From Desulfuromonadaceae bacterium (GTDB taxonomy: Bacteria > Desulfobacterota > Desulfuromonadia > Desulfuromonadales > JAHYIW01): DNA of 64,000 nucleotides. The DNA lies in assembly GCA_019429445.1 (NCBI GenBank), contig JAHYIW010000013.1, positions 1 to 64,000 on the forward strand, given 5' to 3'. The position numbers and the translations under genes are program-made. The notes under the pieces were generated by a model. It was not told the DNA's origin, did not search any database, and was given only the letters and a program-made list of their open reading frames with translations. Below, piece by piece: positions 27,277-36,350 of this stretch; positions within the stretch are counted from its first letter, which is position 1; each line of letters begins with the position of its first letter.

Positions 27277-27965
27277 TTTCCTGGACCCATCTTCTTCTCG
27301 GGGGGGGGGCTGCCGTGATCACCGGTCTTGACCGAACGGCTGCGCTGCAATTTATGATTTGTCGGCCACTGGTTGCGGGCCCGTTAACGGGGCTGATGCT
27401 TGGTGACTGGCTGGTTGGCATGCAGGTCGGCATGCTCCTTGAGTTGCTTTGGCTCGGACGCCTGCCGGTGGGCGCGGCGATCCCTCCGGATGATACGCAG
27501 GTCGCGGTAGGGAGTACAGTGCTGGCGGTCAGTCTCGCCGAAATTGGTGATAGCAATAGTCTTGCTTTTGTTATTCTTTGTGTGCTGATTGCCATGCCGT
27601 TGGGGAAGGCCGGACAGTTTTTTGACCACCTCGCTCGCGCTCGGAACGGGCGACTGCTGACGCGAATTGAACATACGCTTGATAGCCAAGAGGGCTGTTC
27701 TGAGTATTGTCATTTACTCGGTTTGTTTAATTTTGGCGTGGCGTCACTCGCAACTTATATGCTGATTGTTGGGTGCGGAACGCCGCTGTTACGTTACCTG
27801 GGACCATTACTGCTGCCGTCGCTGACCCCGGCTGCCGACTGGGTGAAAATATTGTTCCCGATCATCGGCACGGCAGCCATTCTTGGTATGGTCAATGTCA
27901 ATCGTTCCATAACATTATTCAGTGCCGCTTATGCCATGGCGTTACTGTTGCTGTGGTTGGCCTGA
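27270..27965 (+). CDS. PTS sorbose/mannose-family EIIC permease
   Basis: Membrane channel component, 231 residues with about six to seven hydrophobic helices. The motif ICRPLVAGPLTGLMLGDWLVGMQVGMLLELLWL and the GAAIPPDD loop are typical of EIIC-Man proteins. Together with EIID it would bring in and phosphorylate a hexose. It lies between EIIB (seven-base overlap) and EIID (one-base gap). Substrate is unknown. Confidence 0.9.
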   Translation: MLISWTHLLLGGGAAVITGLDRTAALQFMICRPLVAGPLTGLMLGDWLVGMQVGMLLELLWLGRLPVGAAIPPDDTQVAVGSTVLAVSLAEIGDSNSLAFVILCVLIAMPLGKAGQFFDHLARARNGRLLTRIEHTLDSQEGCSEYCHLLGLFNFGVASLATYMLIVGCGTPLLRYLGPLLLPSLTPAADWVKILFPIIGTAAILGMVNVNRSITLFSAAYAMALLLLWLA

Positions 27966-27966
27966 C

Positions 27967-28725
27967 ATGAACCGGCGGCGATTGACATTGCGTTGCTATT
28001 TTCAGGTGTTTCTGCGCACCTTTGTGCTCCAGGGAAGCTGGAATTTTGAACGCCTGCAAAATCTTGGGGTACTCTTTGCGCTGGCTCCGGCATTGCGGCA
28101 ACTCTATGCAGGCAAAGCACTGAAAGATGCTTATCGGCGCAATCTGGCGTATTTCAACACCCATCCTTTTCTGGGTGCGCCCATTCTGGGCGCGATGCTG
28201 AATCTGGAATGTGCCCGCAGTGAAGGGCGTCCCGAAGAAATTGAAGTCGACGATTTCCGGCAAATGGTCATGGCCCCCTACGCGGCGATTGGCGACGCAC
28301 TCTTCTGGGGGGGGCTGCGTCCCTTTGCGGCGGGGATTGCATTGTTTTTTTCCTTTAATGGATCGTTCTGGGCACCGGTAATTTTTTTACTGATTTTTAA
28401 TCTTCCGCATCTTTTTTTTCGCACTGCGGGTCTGTGGCTCGGATGGGTACAGGGATGGAAGGTGACGGAAACGGTACAACGTTACAACCTTCCGGATGTC
28501 GCGATACGGCTTAAGGAAGGGACGGTTGTGCTGCTCGGCGGGTTGTGTGCCTATCTGACATTTCAATTGTTGCGTGGCGAGGGGGTACCGATATTCTGCG
28601 GATTGGCCGTTGTGCCGGTTGTCCTTTTGTGCGGCTGGGCAACCCGCAAAGGCTTGTCAACATTGTTACTCGTTTGGTCTGCAACCGCCATTGCCGTCGC
28701 ACTGGTGGGGTTTTTTAAAATATGA
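27967..28725 (+). CDS. PTS mannose-family EIID component
   Basis: A 252-residue membrane partner of EIIC. The N-terminal half is cytoplasmic (LRCYFQVFLRTFVLQGSWNFERLQNLGVLFAL, YFNTHPFLGAPILGAMLNLE, MAPYAAIGDALFWGGLRP), all EIID-Man marks, and the C-terminal half contains several hydrophobic helices. Slightly shorter than E. coli ManZ (about 280). Its stop overlaps the HPr gene by four bases, coupling the permease to the general phosphocarriers. Confidence 0.92.
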   Translation: MNRRRLTLRCYFQVFLRTFVLQGSWNFERLQNLGVLFALAPALRQLYAGKALKDAYRRNLAYFNTHPFLGAPILGAMLNLECARSEGRPEEIEVDDFRQMVMAPYAAIGDALFWGGLRPFAAGIALFFSFNGSFWAPVIFLLIFNLPHLFFRTAGLWLGWVQGWKVTETVQRYNLPDVAIRLKEGTVVLLGGLCAYLTFQLLRGEGVPIFCGLAVVPVVLLCGWATRKGLSTLLLVWSATAIAVALVGFFKI

Positions 28726-28994
28726 CAGTTAAAGAAGGTACATTCACGATCGTCAACCGACTCGGATTGCACGCCCGTGCTGCAGCACAATTTGTGCAAA
28801 CGGCCAACCGCTTTACCGCGAACGTTCATGTCGAGAAGGAAGGTGAAGAGGTAAACGGGAAGAGCATTATGGGGATTTTAATGCTGGCGGCACCCAAAGG
28901 TTCATCAATCAAGATTACGGTGAGTGGAGACGATGCCGATGAGGCCTATCGGGAGCTTGCCGCTTTGATCGAGGATGGTTTTGGTGAAGATTAA
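28722..28994 (+). CDS. ptsH: Phosphocarrier protein HPr
   Basis: A 90-residue HPr that accepts phosphate from EI on a histidine. GLHARAA places the active His at residue 17, and NGKSIMGILML places the regulatory Ser at residue 48, the site that the neighbouring HprK would phosphorylate. Both sites in one protein show that catalytic and regulatory phosphorylation are possible. It overlaps EIID at the front and the ptsI frame at the back. Confidence 0.96.
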   Translation: MTVKEGTFTIVNRLGLHARAAAQFVQTANRFTANVHVEKEGEEVNGKSIMGILMLAAPKGSSIKITVSGDDADEAYRELAALIEDGFGED

Positions 28995-30747
28995 TATTTC
29001 TCCTGATACGATTCTGGTCGGTATCGGGGTGTCATCCGGGATCGGTATCGGACAGAGCCATCTGCTTAACCGTTCACGGATGGTTGCGATTGAACGCCGA
29101 TTACAATCGGAGGAAGATGTCGAGGCCGAGGTGAAAACCTTTTTGGCCGCGATTGCCCACTCTAAAAAACAGCTGGACGAGATTAAAGATCGTGCTGACA
29201 GCTCTGCGTTGGCCGATCATCTTTATATTATCGACACCCACAAACTCATCCTTGAAGATCAGATGCTGATCGATGAAACCATCGGCTGGATTCGTCAGGA
29301 ACTCCTGAATGCCGAAGGGGCATTGCAACGCACCCTGAACAAGTTTAACGAGGTTTTTGCGGGGATCCAGGATGAATATCTGCGTGAGCGCCGCTCTGAT
29401 GTTGCCTCTGTTGGTGACCGGGTTTTGCGCAGCTTGCTGGGCATAACCCAGCAGGCGTTGACCGATATTGACGGTAAAGCGGTGGTCGTCGCCCATGACT
29501 TGTCCCCGGCCGATACCATGCAAATCGACAAACAGAAGATTGTCGGTTTTGTGACGGATGTTGGTGGACGCACTTCGCACACCGCTATTCTGGCGCGTTC
29601 TCTCGGGATTCCGGCGGTTGTCGGGCTGGAAAAAGCAACCTCGCTGATCCCTGCAAACGTGCCGATTATTATTGACGGCGATGAGGGAACGATCATTCTC
29701 AACCCCTCGCAGGAAACTTTCCGGGAATATCTTGATAAGAAGCAGCAGTTTGGTTATTGCGAACAGCAACTCAAAGACAGCGCCAATCTCGCGGCCAAAA
29801 CCAGAGATGGCCGCCAGGTTGCCCTGCGGGCCAATATCGAAATACTTGATGAGCTTGGCCCGGCGCAGGAATATGGTGCCGAGGGATGCGGCCTGGTGCG
29901 CTCGGAATTTTTGTTCATGAATCGCTCGGTACCGCCGGACGAAGAGGAGCAGTGCGCTTTTTACCGTGAAATTGCCATTCGCATGGCTCCCCATCCGGTC
30001 ACGATCAGGACTCTCGATGTCGGTGGGGACAAGTTTGTCGCTGATATCTGTCTGCAAAATGAAACTAATCCGGCCATGGGTTTAAGGGCCATTCGTTTTT
30101 CACTCAAAGAACAATTGTTGTTCAAAACACAGCTTAAAGCAATTCTGCGCGCATCAACCTTCGGTGATGTGCGTTTGATGTTTCCGATGATATCGGGCGT
30201 TGCTGAAGTGCGGCAATGCCGACAGTTACTGAATGAAGTCCAGGTGGAGCTCGACGCAAAGCAGATCGCCTACGATCCGCAGATACAGGTGGGGATTATG
30301 ATCGAGACCCCTGCCGCGGCGTTTATTGCCGAACAACTGGCGAAAGAGGTTGATTTTTTTTCGATCGGTACGAACGATCTGATTCAGTATTGCCTGGCCA
30401 TCGACCGTAGCAACGAGCATGTCGCTTATCTCTACCAGCCCCTTCATCCGGCGGTGCTGCGCGCCATCAAGGCGATTTGCGACGGGGCGGCCAAAGCCAA
30501 TATCAGCGTCGCCATGTGCGGCGAGATGGCCGGCGACCCGGTTTATACCTTGGCGCTGCTGGGGTTGGGGGTGACCGAGTTCTCAATGAATGCGACGTCT
30601 ATTCCCCGTGTCAAACGCATTTTGCGTCTGGCCACAGTGCGTGATGGACGGAGATTGTCGCGGCTGATTCTGAAGTTCACGACGGCGACGGAGGTTGCAG
30701 ATTTTCTTGATAATGAAATGCGGAGCAGATTTCCGACGGCTTTTTAA
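28975..30747 (+). CDS. ptsI: Phosphoenolpyruvate-protein phosphotransferase (PTS enzyme I)
   Basis: First enzyme of the phosphotransferase chain; takes phosphate from PEP and passes it to HPr. About 590 residues. An N-terminal HPr-binding/swivelling domain holds the active His in TDVGGRTSHTAILARSLGIPAVVGL near residue 200. The TIM-barrel PEP-binding domain has GLVRSEFLFM, FRTLD-like IRTLDVGGDKFV, GIMIETPAA, FFSIGTNDLIQYCLAIDR, and the Cys in VAMCGEMAGDP. ATG 28975 lies directly on a GAGG; GTG 28984 is a plausible alternative start with better spacing. It is the last gene of the PTS run. Confidence 0.96.
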   Translation: MVLVKINISPDTILVGIGVSSGIGIGQSHLLNRSRMVAIERRLQSEEDVEAEVKTFLAAIAHSKKQLDEIKDRADSSALADHLYIIDTHKLILEDQMLIDETIGWIRQELLNAEGALQRTLNKFNEVFAGIQDEYLRERRSDVASVGDRVLRSLLGITQQALTDIDGKAVVVAHDLSPADTMQIDKQKIVGFVTDVGGRTSHTAILARSLGIPAVVGLEKATSLIPANVPIIIDGDEGTIILNPSQETFREYLDKKQQFGYCEQQLKDSANLAAKTRDGRQVALRANIEILDELGPAQEYGAEGCGLVRSEFLFMNRSVPPDEEEQCAFYREIAIRMAPHPVTIRTLDVGGDKFVADICLQNETNPAMGLRAIRFSLKEQLLFKTQLKAILRASTFGDVRLMFPMISGVAEVRQCRQLLNEVQVELDAKQIAYDPQIQVGIMIETPAAAFIAEQLAKEVDFFSIGTNDLIQYCLAIDRSNEHVAYLYQPLHPAVLRAIKAICDGAAKANISVAMCGEMAGDPVYTLALLGLGVTEFSMNATSIPRVKRILRLATVRDGRRLSRLILKFTTATEVADFLDNEMRSRFPTAF

Positions 30748-30758
30748 CGTGAAACACA

Positions 30759-30787
30759 TTGACATGAATGGCTTTTTGTTTTAAAAA
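30759..30787 (+). promoter_or_regulatory. Candidate promoter for metK
   Basis: TTGACA (30759-30764) and TAAAAA (30782-30787) are separated by 17 bp and lie 37 bp before the metK start. The -10 match is weak. No SAM riboswitch fold was recognised in the short leader. Confidence 0.4.
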
Positions 30788-30823
30788 TAGCGGCTAATTT
30801 GTTTACTCAGGAGGTTGACTTTT

Positions 30824-31993
30824 ATGGCTATGACCGATTTTTTATTTACTTCTGAATCTGTTGGAGAAGGGCATCCCGACAAAGTTGCAGACCAGATCTC
30901 CGATGCAATCCTTGACGCAATTCTGGCGCAAGATCCGCAATCACGTGTCGCATGTGAAACGTTGGTGACCACTGGTATGGCGATGATTGCCGGTGAAATT
31001 ACCACCAACGCGCGGATTGACTACCCGGATATCGTCCGCCAGACGATCAAGAACATTGGTTATGGCGACTCAGCCATGGGGTTTGACTGGGAGACCTGCG
31101 CGGTACTGACGTCGATTGATCGGCAATCGCCCGATATTTCGCAAGGTGTTACTGAAGGCGAAGGGTTGTTCAAGGAGCAGGGAGCAGGGGACCAGGGGCT
31201 GATGTTCGGTTATGCCTGTAATGAAACCGCAGAACTGATGCCGATGCCGATCACCTTCGCCCACAAGTTGACGAAAAAATTGGCGGATGTACGTAAAAGC
31301 GGTCAGCTCAACTTTTTACGTCCTGACAGCAAATCGCAGGTTTCGATTCAATATATCGATGACAAACCGGTACGGGTCGATGCGATCGTTGTTTCCTCGC
31401 AACACACCCCCGATGTTGCCTACGATACCCTCAAGGAAGCAATTATCGAGGAAGTCATCAACAAAGTTATTCCGGCTGAACTGTTGGACGAAAAAACCAA
31501 ATATTTTATCAATCCGACCGGACGTTTTGTGATCGGCGGACCGATGGGCGACTGCGGCCTGACCGGGCGCAAGATCATTGTCGATACCTATGGTGGTCAG
31601 GGCTCCCACGGCGGCGGTGCTTTCTCCGGCAAAGATCCCTCCAAGGTGGATCGAAGTGCTTCGTACATGGCACGTTATGTCGCCAAGAATCTTGTCGCGG
31701 CTGGTCTGGCGACGAAATGCGAAGTACAGGTGGCTTATGCCATTGGTGTCGCTGAACCGGTTTCGGTGATGATCAACACGTTTGGTACCGGCAAAATCCC
31801 TTCGAACGAAATTGCCCGTATTGCGACGGCTGAATTTGACATGCGTCCGCGTGCCATTGTCGAGACGCTTGACCTGTTGCGGCCGATCTATCGCAAGACC
31901 GCCGCTTACGGTCACTTTGGTCGTGAGTTGCCGGACTTCACCTGGGAAAGAACGGATCGGGTTGAATCATTACGTAAACGCGCCGGAATTTAA
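30824..31993 (+). CDS. metK: S-adenosylmethionine synthetase
   Basis: Makes S-adenosylmethionine from methionine and ATP. The 389 residues show [24 protein letters not shown] at the start, then [18 protein letters not shown]. The central motif [21 protein letters not shown] is followed by [27 protein letters not shown] and [12 protein letters not shown] near the end. ATG 30824 lies nine bases after a perfect AGGAGG; the extra upstream codons of the open frame are unlikely. A 162-bp repeat begins just before its stop codon, and a strong terminator lies 170 bp downstream. Confidence 0.97.
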   Translation: MAMTDFLFTSESVGEGHPDKVADQISDAILDAILAQDPQSRVACETLVTTGMAMIAGEITTNARIDYPDIVRQTIKNIGYGDSAMGFDWETCAVLTSIDRQSPDISQGVTEGEGLFKEQGAGDQGLMFGYACNETAELMPMPITFAHKLTKKLADVRKSGQLNFLRPDSKSQVSIQYIDDKPVRVDAIVVSSQHTPDVAYDTLKEAIIEEVINKVIPAELLDEKTKYFINPTGRFVIGGPMGDCGLTGRKIIVDTYGGQGSHGGGAFSGKDPSKVDRSASYMARYVAKNLVAAGLATKCEVQVAYAIGVAEPVSVMINTFGTGKIPSNEIARIATAEFDMRPRAIVETLDLLRPIYRKTAAYGHFGRELPDFTWERTDRVESLRKRAGI

Positions 31994-32153
31994 AATTGAT
32001 GGCGTCGCAAAAAGTCCGCCCTACTGCGTTACGCCGGTTTTTCAGGACCTCGACCTACCTGATGTAGGCCTTCGCCCCTGAAAAACCACCAGGCCTTGTA
32101 GGACGAAATTTTTGCTTAGCCATCCCATGAATTTTTGCGAGTGCATCAAAATT
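31992..32153 (+). repeat. 162-bp intergenic element, copy 2
   Basis: Same element as 15915-16076, same length, same orientation, differing at about ten or eleven positions by eye. Its first two bases overlap the metK stop codon (TAA, 31991-31993), so the element abuts the gene end exactly. That could mean it supplies the 3' end of the transcript. Confidence 0.85.
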
Positions 32154-32164
32154 ATCAGCACATG

Positions 32165-32211
32165 AAACGGCAACGGGCGAAGCGTTAAAACGCTTCGCCC
32201 GTTGCCGTTTT
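32165..32211. terminator. Strong, probably bidirectional terminator between metK and fumarase
   Basis: A perfect 22-bp inverted repeat, left arm 32165-32186 and right arm 32189-32210, with a two-base spacer. It starts with AAA and ends in TTTT, so it can work for metK on the + strand and for the fumarase gene arriving on the - strand. Confidence 0.85.
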
Positions 32212-32251
32212 GAATCAGATTTGTAACTATTCACCTACCCGTCCAAGGGTC

Positions 32252-32334
32252 GTCATCCCCGAAGGATCCTGTCGGGGATCCAGACTTTCAACCCTGAAAA
32301 ATCTGGATTCCGGCTAAAATCATGCCGGAATGAC
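32252..32334. repeat. Palindromic intergenic repeat, copy 2
   Basis: Begins GTCATCCCCGAAGG with CGGGGATCCAGA and ends CTGGATTCCGGC...GCCGGAATGAC. The GTCAT...ATGAC ends and the CCCCGA/CGGGGATCCA hairpin are shared with 2642-2726. Confidence 0.6.
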
Positions 32335-32335
32335 G

Positions 32336-32388
32336 CTGTAGGAGTTGCCTTCAGGCGCGATGATTCGCGGCTAAAGCCGCTCCTACAG
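32336..32388. repeat. REP-like palindrome
   Basis: CTGTAGGAGTTGCCTT at the left is an imperfect inverted copy of AAGCCGCTCCTACAG at the right. The right half contains the perfect short hairpin GCGGCTAAAGCCGC. The CTCCTACAG-type palindrome is a common bacterial REP pattern. Confidence 0.6.
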
Positions 32389-32429
32389 AAGAGCTGAACA
32401 GTTACTCAGATTTTTTGTATCAATGCAGA

Positions 32430-34058
32430 TCAGAGACCGAGCTGCTTGAAGAAATCATTCCCCTTGTCATCCACCAGAATGTAGGCCGGGAAGTTGACAA
32501 CATTGATCTTCCATACAGCTTCCATCCCCAACTCCGGGAAATCGATACATTCGACCTTCTTGATATTTTCATCGGCGAGTAAAGCCGCCGGTCCGCCGAT
32601 TGAACCGAGATAAAATCCGCCGAACTTTTTGCAGGCATCGGTAACTTGCTGACTGCGGTTGCCTTTGGCAATCATGACCATTGACCCGCCGTTCTCCTGT
32701 AACAGGCCGACGTAAGAATCCATGCGTCCGGCTGTGGTGGGGCCGAAAGAGCCGGAAGGCCGACCGGCGGGAGTTTTTGCTGGTCCAGCGTAGTAGATTG
32801 GGTGTTTTTTCAGGTAATCGGGGAGCGCTTTCCCACTGTCAAGGATTTCCTTGAATTTGGCGTGAGCGATATCGCGACCGACGACGATGGTGCCGTTGAG
32901 GAGCAGGGCATCGCCGCACTTGAGCTTGGTCAATTCAGCCAGAATTTTTTCCATCGGCTGATCAAGATCAAGTTTGATGCCATGTTCGTGCTTCGCCATG
33001 CGGTATTGTTCCGGCAGCAGACGGCCCGGATCACGATCCATTGCTTCGACAAAAAGGCCATCTTTGGTGATTTTGGCCTTGATATTGCGATCCGCCGAGC
33101 AAGAAACAGCCATCCCGACCGGACACGACGCACCGTGGCGCGGCAGCCGGACGATACGCACATCGTGAGCAAAATATTTGCCGCCGAACTGGGCACCGAT
33201 GCCAAGTTTCTGAGCTGCTGTCAGCAGTTTCTTCTCCAGTTCGATATCGCGGAACGCCTGACCATGGTCATTCCCCGCGGTCGGTAATTCATCAAGATAT
33301 TTGGCGGTCGCAAGCTTCACTGTTTTCATGCAGGCATCTGCCGAAGTGCCACCGATGACAAAGGCGACGTGATACGGTGGGCAGGCTGCCGTGCCGAGAG
33401 TTTTCATCTTTGCGACGAGGAATTCTTCGAGCTTCTCCGGGGTGAGCAGAGCCTTGGTTTCCTGATAAAGCATGGTTTTGTTGGCGCTGCCGCCCCCCTT
33501 TGCCACGAACAGGAATTTATAAGCGTCACCTTCCGTTGCATAAAGGTCGATCTGTGCGGGGAGGTTGGTCCCGGTGTTTTTCTCTTTGTACATGTCCAGC
33601 GCGACGGTTTGGCTGTAACGCAGGTTTTCTTCGGTGTAGGTTTTGTAGACACCCAGAGAAAGTTTTTCCGCGTCATTGGCTCCAGTGAAAACGTTTTGAC
33701 CTTTCTTGGCGATAATCGTTGCGGTGCCAGTGTCCTGACAGGTCGGGAGCTCAAATTTGGCCGCGACCATGGCATTACGCAAAAAGGCCAACGCAACCCC
33801 CTTGTCGTTGCGCGAAGCTTCGGGGTCGGTCAGGATTTTGCCGACCATATCATTATGCTCGGCGCGCAGCAGGAAGGAAACGTCCTTCATCGCTGTATTT
33901 GCCAGGACCGTCAAGGCTTCAGGATCAACCTTGAGGATCTGCTGACCGTCAAAGTCAGCGGTTTTGACGTATTTTTCGGAGCCCTCGATTTTGTAGTAGG
34001 TGGTTTTTTCCTTGCCGAGCGGGTAGGGATCCTGATAAGAAAATTCCGGTGTCGCCAT
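32430..34058 (-). CDS. fumA: Fumarate hydratase, class I (iron-sulfur)
   Basis: Interconverts fumarate and malate in the citric acid cycle using an oxygen-sensitive [4Fe-4S] cluster. The 542 residues match the fused FumA/FumB type. The N-terminal alpha part contains [12 protein letters not shown] with the first cluster Cys, and [28 protein letters not shown] supply the others. The C-terminal beta part begins near [14 protein letters not shown] and contains [26 protein letters not shown] and [13 protein letters not shown]. The ATG at 34058 (complement) follows AGGAGAGAG. It is transcribed towards metK and divergently from ilvA, with its own promoter. Confidence 0.94.
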   Translation of the reverse strand: MATPEFSYQDPYPLGKEKTTYYKIEGSEKYVKTADFDGQQILKVDPEALTVLANTAMKDVSFLLRAEHNDMVGKILTDPEASRNDKGVALAFLRNAMVAAKFELPTCQDTGTATIIAKKGQNVFTGANDAEKLSLGVYKTYTEENLRYSQTVALDMYKEKNTGTNLPAQIDLYATEGDAYKFLFVAKGGGSANKTMLYQETKALLTPEKLEEFLVAKMKTLGTAACPPYHVAFVIGGTSADACMKTVKLATAKYLDELPTAGNDHGQAFRDIELEKKLLTAAQKLGIGAQFGGKYFAHDVRIVRLPRHGASCPVGMAVSCSADRNIKAKITKDGLFVEAMDRDPGRLLPEQYRMAKHEHGIKLDLDQPMEKILAELTKLKCGDALLLNGTIVVGRDIAHAKFKEILDSGKALPDYLKKHPIYYAGPAKTPAGRPSGSFGPTTAGRMDSYVGLLQENGGSMVMIAKGNRSQQVTDACKKFGGFYLGSIGGPAALLADENIKKVECIDFPELGMEAVWKINVVNFPAYILVDDKGNDFFKQLGL

Positions 34059-34125
34059 AGTCTCTCTCCTTTTGCAATATGTGATTGCCAGTCGCGTGAT
34101 GCGAAACAAATATTAAAACGCCGCC

Positions 34126-34154
34126 ATTATAGAGAACCTGTATACATTTGTCGA
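34126..34154 (-). promoter_or_regulatory. Sigma-70 promoter for the fumarase gene
   Basis: On the - strand TCGACA (34154-34149) and a perfect TATAAT (34131-34126) are separated by 17 bp. They lie about 70 bp upstream of the fumarase ATG. Confidence 0.7.
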
Positions 34155-34217
34155 TACCCATGATAGAAACGAACCTCTGTTTTTACAAATAGTGACAGGA
34201 CTGGATGGCCTTTTATC

Positions 34218-35726
34218 ATGCGTGAAATGGTTAAAAAGATTCTCACCTCGAAAGTTTATGAAGCGGCGGTTGAGACCCCGCTCGATTTTGCGCCGAATCT
34301 TTCGCGCCAGTCGGGCTGCCAGGTCTTCCTCAAACGCGAAGATTTACAGCCGGTTTTTTCATTCAAATTGCGCGGCGCTTACAACAAGATCGCCCATTTG
34401 TCCGCCGCTGAACTGGCTAACGGGGTCATCACCGCATCTGCCGGGAACCACGCGCAGGGGGTTGCTTTTGCCGCTCGCCAACTGGGGGCCAAGGCGCTTA
34501 TCGTCATGCCGGTGACCACTCCGGAGATCAAGGTCGCGGCGGTTCGCGCGCTCGGTGCCGAGGTTGTCCTTTGCGGAGAAAGTTACTCTGCCGCCGCCGA
34601 ACATTGTCAGCAACTGATGGCGGTTAACGGGATGACGTATATCCATCCCTTTGACGACCCGCTGGTGATTGCCGGGCAGGGAACCGTCGGTGATGAATTA
34701 CTGCGCCAGACGGCGGGGAAAATGGATGCGGTTTTCATTCCGGTCGGAGGGGGCGGTTTGATTGCCGGCATGGCCGTGATTCTCAAGACGTTGCGTCCGG
34801 AGATCAAGATCATCGGTGTCGAGCCGTTCGACAGTGATGCCATGGCACGCTCGCTTGCCGCAGGTCGCCGTATAAAGCTTGATCGTGTCGGTATCTTTGC
34901 CGACGGTGTTGCTGTCCGTGAGGTTGGCAAGCAGACTTTTGCGATGTGCAAAGAATTTGTCGATGAAATTATTCTGGTCGATACGGACGAGATTTGCAGC
35001 GCGATCAAGTCGATTTACCAGTCGACGCGTTCCATCGTTGAACCATCGGGGGCGCTGGGTGTTGCTGGTCTGAAAAAGTATGTTCAGCGCGAGGGGCTCA
35101 CCAATCAGACCCTGGTTGCCGTCAATTCCGGCGCGAATATGAATTTTGAACGGTTGCGCTATGTTGCGGAACGAACCATGATCGGTGAACGTCAAGAGGC
35201 CCTTTTTGCCGTGTCGATTCCTGAAGAGTCCGGTTCGTTGCGCCGGTTTTGTGCCGAGGTGCTCAATGATCACAATATCACCGAATTCAACTATCGACTG
35301 GCGGATCGGGACAAGGCGCATATCTTTGTCGGTATCTCACTGAAAAAAGAACAGGAGCGGGAACTTTTTTCGCAGTTATTAACCAAAAACGGTTTCGCGA
35401 ACCTTGATCTGACCGAGAATGAATTGGCCAAGACCCATATTCGTTACATGGTGGGAGGGCGTTCACCGGTCGCCGCGCGTGAACATCTTTTTCGTTTCTG
35501 GTTCCCGGAACGCCCTGGGGCATTAACCCGTTTTCTTGACAAGATGGGCGAGTCGTGGAATATTTCGCTCTTCCATTATCGCACGCAAGGGGGCGATTAT
35601 GGCCGGGTATTGATCGGTCTCGAAATTCCGGCCGGTGATGAAGAGGCCATGCAGACCTTTCTTGACCAGCTGGGGTATCACTATATTTCCGAGTCGGATA
35701 ATCCCGCATACTCGTTGTTTCTCTGA
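34218..35726 (+). CDS. ilvA: Threonine ammonia-lyase, biosynthetic
   Basis: PLP enzyme that converts threonine to 2-oxobutyrate, the first step to isoleucine. 502 residues. The catalytic domain (1-320) has the PLP-lysine motif KREDLQPVFSFKLRGAYNKI, SAGNHAQGVAFAA, the phosphate-binding GGGGLIAGMA and VNSGANMNFERLRYV. The C-terminal part (about 330-502) has two ACT-like regulatory domains (LFAVSIPEESGSLRRFC and LFRFWFPERPGALTRFL), indicating isoleucine feedback. Start at ATG 34218 or 34227. A 165-bp repeat begins two bases after the TGA. Confidence 0.95.
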   Translation: MREMVKKILTSKVYEAAVETPLDFAPNLSRQSGCQVFLKREDLQPVFSFKLRGAYNKIAHLSAAELANGVITASAGNHAQGVAFAARQLGAKALIVMPVTTPEIKVAAVRALGAEVVLCGESYSAAAEHCQQLMAVNGMTYIHPFDDPLVIAGQGTVGDELLRQTAGKMDAVFIPVGGGGLIAGMAVILKTLRPEIKIIGVEPFDSDAMARSLAAGRRIKLDRVGIFADGVAVREVGKQTFAMCKEFVDEIILVDTDEICSAIKSIYQSTRSIVEPSGALGVAGLKKYVQREGLTNQTLVAVNSGANMNFERLRYVAERTMIGERQEALFAVSIPEESGSLRRFCAEVLNDHNITEFNYRLADRDKAHIFVGISLKKEQERELFSQLLTKNGFANLDLTENELAKTHIRYMVGGRSPVAAREHLFRFWFPERPGALTRFLDKMGESWNISLFHYRTQGGDYGRVLIGLEIPAGDEEAMQTFLDQLGYHYISESDNPAYSLFL

Positions 35727-35727
35727 C

Positions 35728-35892
35728 TAGTACCCTGTAACCCATAGGATTTCGAGGGATTGCGCAGGGCTTTGACGTGTCAGCAAGGCGCGATTTCTGT
35801 TGCCTGGCCGTAGCTAAACAGCTGAAATCGGAACGTAGCTGACGCGGCAAAGAACAAGCAAGATGCGAAAGATTATGGGTTACAGGGTACTA
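35728..35892. repeat. 165-bp element with perfect 19-bp terminal inverted repeats
   Basis: TAGTACCCTGTAACCCATA at 35728-35746 is the exact reverse complement of 35874-35892. The symmetry continues imperfectly (GGATTTCG against CGAAAGAT). The interior has no open frame of note and holds smaller palindromes (GATTTC...GAAATC). It lies between ilvA and the SseB-domain gene. Structure fits a miniature inverted-repeat transposable element different from the 162-bp family. Confidence 0.8.
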
Positions 35893-35933
35893 TTGTCCGA
35901 CGCTTTAACCTTGAATGATAACTGGAGCAGAGC

Positions 35934-36350
35934 ATGACTGAACTTGATCTGGCGCTTGATGCGCTGCGCAATGATGTGGATAATACCGAAAATCAGGGTA
36001 AATTTTACACCCTGTTTCTGAATACCAACTTTTATGTCCCGTCGATCAGTGATGAGGTGCCGGTTGCCGGGACCGACGTGAACAGAGAGATTGCAATGCC
36101 GCTGATTGTCGATGCCGACGGGATCGATTATCTGATGCTGTTCGATACGGAAGAGAGGCTGGAGACATGGGCCGAGCAAAAGGTGCCTTTTCTGCGTGCG
36201 CCGGGCCATCATCTGGTCAATTCCACACCGGACAACTTCTATTGGGCGATGAATTACACGACCGACTACGGCAAACAGTTTGTACCGGACGAAATCGCCT
36301 GGCTGAAACGGATGATCAGTGAGCAACGGGCTGAAGAACCTGGCGCGTAA
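35934..36350 (+). CDS. SseB N-terminal-domain protein
   Basis: A 138-residue soluble protein resembling the SseB/EnhA N-terminal domain: LALDALRNDVDNTENQGKFYTLFLNTNFYVPS, then PLIVDADGIDYLMLFDTEERLETWAEQ. Proteins of this domain are small, without known catalysis; function here is unknown. The ATG follows GGAGCAGAGC. Its end overlaps the acetyltransferase gene by 32 bp in another frame. Confidence 0.75.
   Translation: MTELDLALDALRNDVDNTENQGKFYTLFLNTNFYVPSISDEVPVAGTDVNREIAMPLIVDADGIDYLMLFDTEERLETWAEQKVPFLRAPGHHLVNSTPDNFYWAMNYTTDYGKQFVPDEIAWLKRMISEQRAEEPGA

Noticed and set aside
29101-30057. 318-codon open frame on the - strand
   Set aside because: Antisense to ptsI in a frame favoured by codon bias; no ribosome site or family match.
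30748-30823. SAM riboswitch before metK
   Set aside because: The leader is only about 75 bp and shows no SAM-I, SAM-II or SAM/SAH-type fold or conserved core.
33369-34163. 264-codon open frame on the + strand
   Set aside because: It lies wholly antisense to the well-supported fumarase gene and its promoter, and the translation has no recognisable motif.
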